Assembly: GCA_020056205.1 (NCBI GenBank)
Contig: JAGVIF010000070.1
Coordinates: forward strand, 1 to 5,903
Reading direction: 5' to 3'
Source of the DNA: Lentisphaeria bacterium
GTDB taxonomy: Bacteria > Verrucomicrobiota > Lentisphaeria > Victivallales > GWF2-50-93
Length of the DNA: 5,903 bases
This document shows, in pieces, positions 5,619-5,903 of this stretch. The position numbers and the translations under genes are program-made. Under the pieces are notes generated by a model that saw nothing but the letters and a program-made list of their open reading frames with translations, was not told where the DNA came from and did no database searches. Within the stretch, counting starts at the first letter, position 1. Each line of letters opens with the position of its first letter.

Positions 5619-5758
5619 TGGGCGATATGAATATCGTCCGAAGAAGGAACGGAAAAATACGGGTGCAAGAAACTTGCCGCAAAGCGGTTGCGCTCTTCCG
5701 GCGCCGGACCACGTCTCGAAAACGCCGCCGCTATTTCAATAGCGTCTTGGGTTTTCGA
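5619..5758. other. Cluster of consecutive hairpins, possible structured RNA or repeat remnant
   Basis: Four further dyads follow the palindromic repeat: CGATAT-GA-ATATCG with flanking pairs (5619-5640), CCGC-AAA-GCGG (5677-5687), the 12-bp palindrome TCCGGCGCCGGA (5697-5708), and a nested structure in which TCGAAAAC (5716-5723) pairs with GTTTTCGA (5751-5758) around CGCTATT-TC-AATAGCG (5729-5744). No protein-like frame is convincing here; an 82-codon minus-strand frame from 5773 lacks a ribosome binding site and runs into the repeat. The function is unknown. Confidence 0.35.
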
Positions 5759-5903
5759 ACCGCGCCTTGGCATCCGTAATTATCGCAATCTTGTCCGAAT
5801 ATATTTGAGTTACAGGGTACTACATCTACGGTGCGGCAGGCTCGTGAAATATGTAGGTTAAGTTTTGCGTTCGAAGTTACTGCATATATATTCGAATAAT
5901 CGA
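5759..5903. other. Window edge, nothing recognised
   Basis: AT-rich sequence with stops in every frame. The only pattern is a 9-bp AT-rich inverted pair, CGAATATAT (5796-5804) and ATATATTCG (5886-5894), which is not far above chance. Confidence 0.4.

Noticed and set aside
5748..5762. GGTTCGAAAACC on the minus strand looks like a tRNA T-loop
   Set aside because: No acceptor, D or anticodon arms can be built around it; it is explained by the local inverted repeat.
5525..5773. Minus-strand 82-codon frame (MPRRGSKTQDAIE...)
   Set aside because: No ribosome binding site, no known motif, and it reads into the GC-rich palindrome. Too weak to call a gene or pseudogene.
1..5903. CRISPR array, tRNA genes, or a defence system
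   Set aside because: No regularly spaced direct repeats, no cloverleaf-forming sequence and no nuclease, methylase or toxin-like proteins were found.

Overview
The window carries a compact four-gene operon on the minus strand for dissimilatory (respiratory) nitrite reduction to ammonium. In transcription order it reads nrfH (quinol-oxidising tetraheme membrane anchor), nrfA (pentaheme nitrite reductase with the special CWTCK catalytic heme site), ccs1/resB and ccsA (the two halves of a System II cytochrome c synthetase). Junctions are tight: 14 nt between nrfH and nrfA, a 1-nt overlap (TAATG) between nrfA and ccs1, and a 4-nt overlap (ATGA) between ccs1 and ccsA. The operon therefore encodes the enzyme, its electron donor and its own heme-attachment machinery. 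This corresponds to the nrfHAIJ logic of Wolinella, but with the CcsB-CcsA fusion (NrfI) split into two genes, as in Bacteroidota-type clusters.

Downstream of ccsA is a perfect 30-bp palindrome that contains the ccsA stop codon, then about 340 bp with no convincing gene. Next is a minus-strand gene for a secreted alpha/beta-hydrolase (GFSNG nucleophile elbow) with a very strong ribosome binding site. This gene is bracketed by a 20-bp inverted repeat (19/20 identical, positions 15-34 and 866-885), with an adjacent AATAAT on both outer sides. It looks like a single-gene cassette or a transposon-like unit without a transposase, and is the least ordinary structure in the window.

Upstream of nrfH (5231-5903) there is no confident gene. 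The stretch holds an AT-rich leader with a possible operator-like dyad, one weak plus-strand ORF candidate, a GC-rich REP-like palindromic repeat (about 5563-5618) and a run of further hairpins up to about 5758.

The organism is an anaerobe or facultative anaerobe with a Gram-negative type envelope, capable of ammonifying nitrite respiration and using System II cytochrome c maturation. The Ccs1 and CcsA sequences look most like those of Bacteroidota and PVC-type bacteria (for example the GRPPLRTMGETRLW motif in CcsA), but the phylum cannot be fixed from this window. By eye, nrfA is the most GC-rich part, the hydrolase gene is lower, and the nrfH upstream region is AT-rich except for the palindromic repeats.
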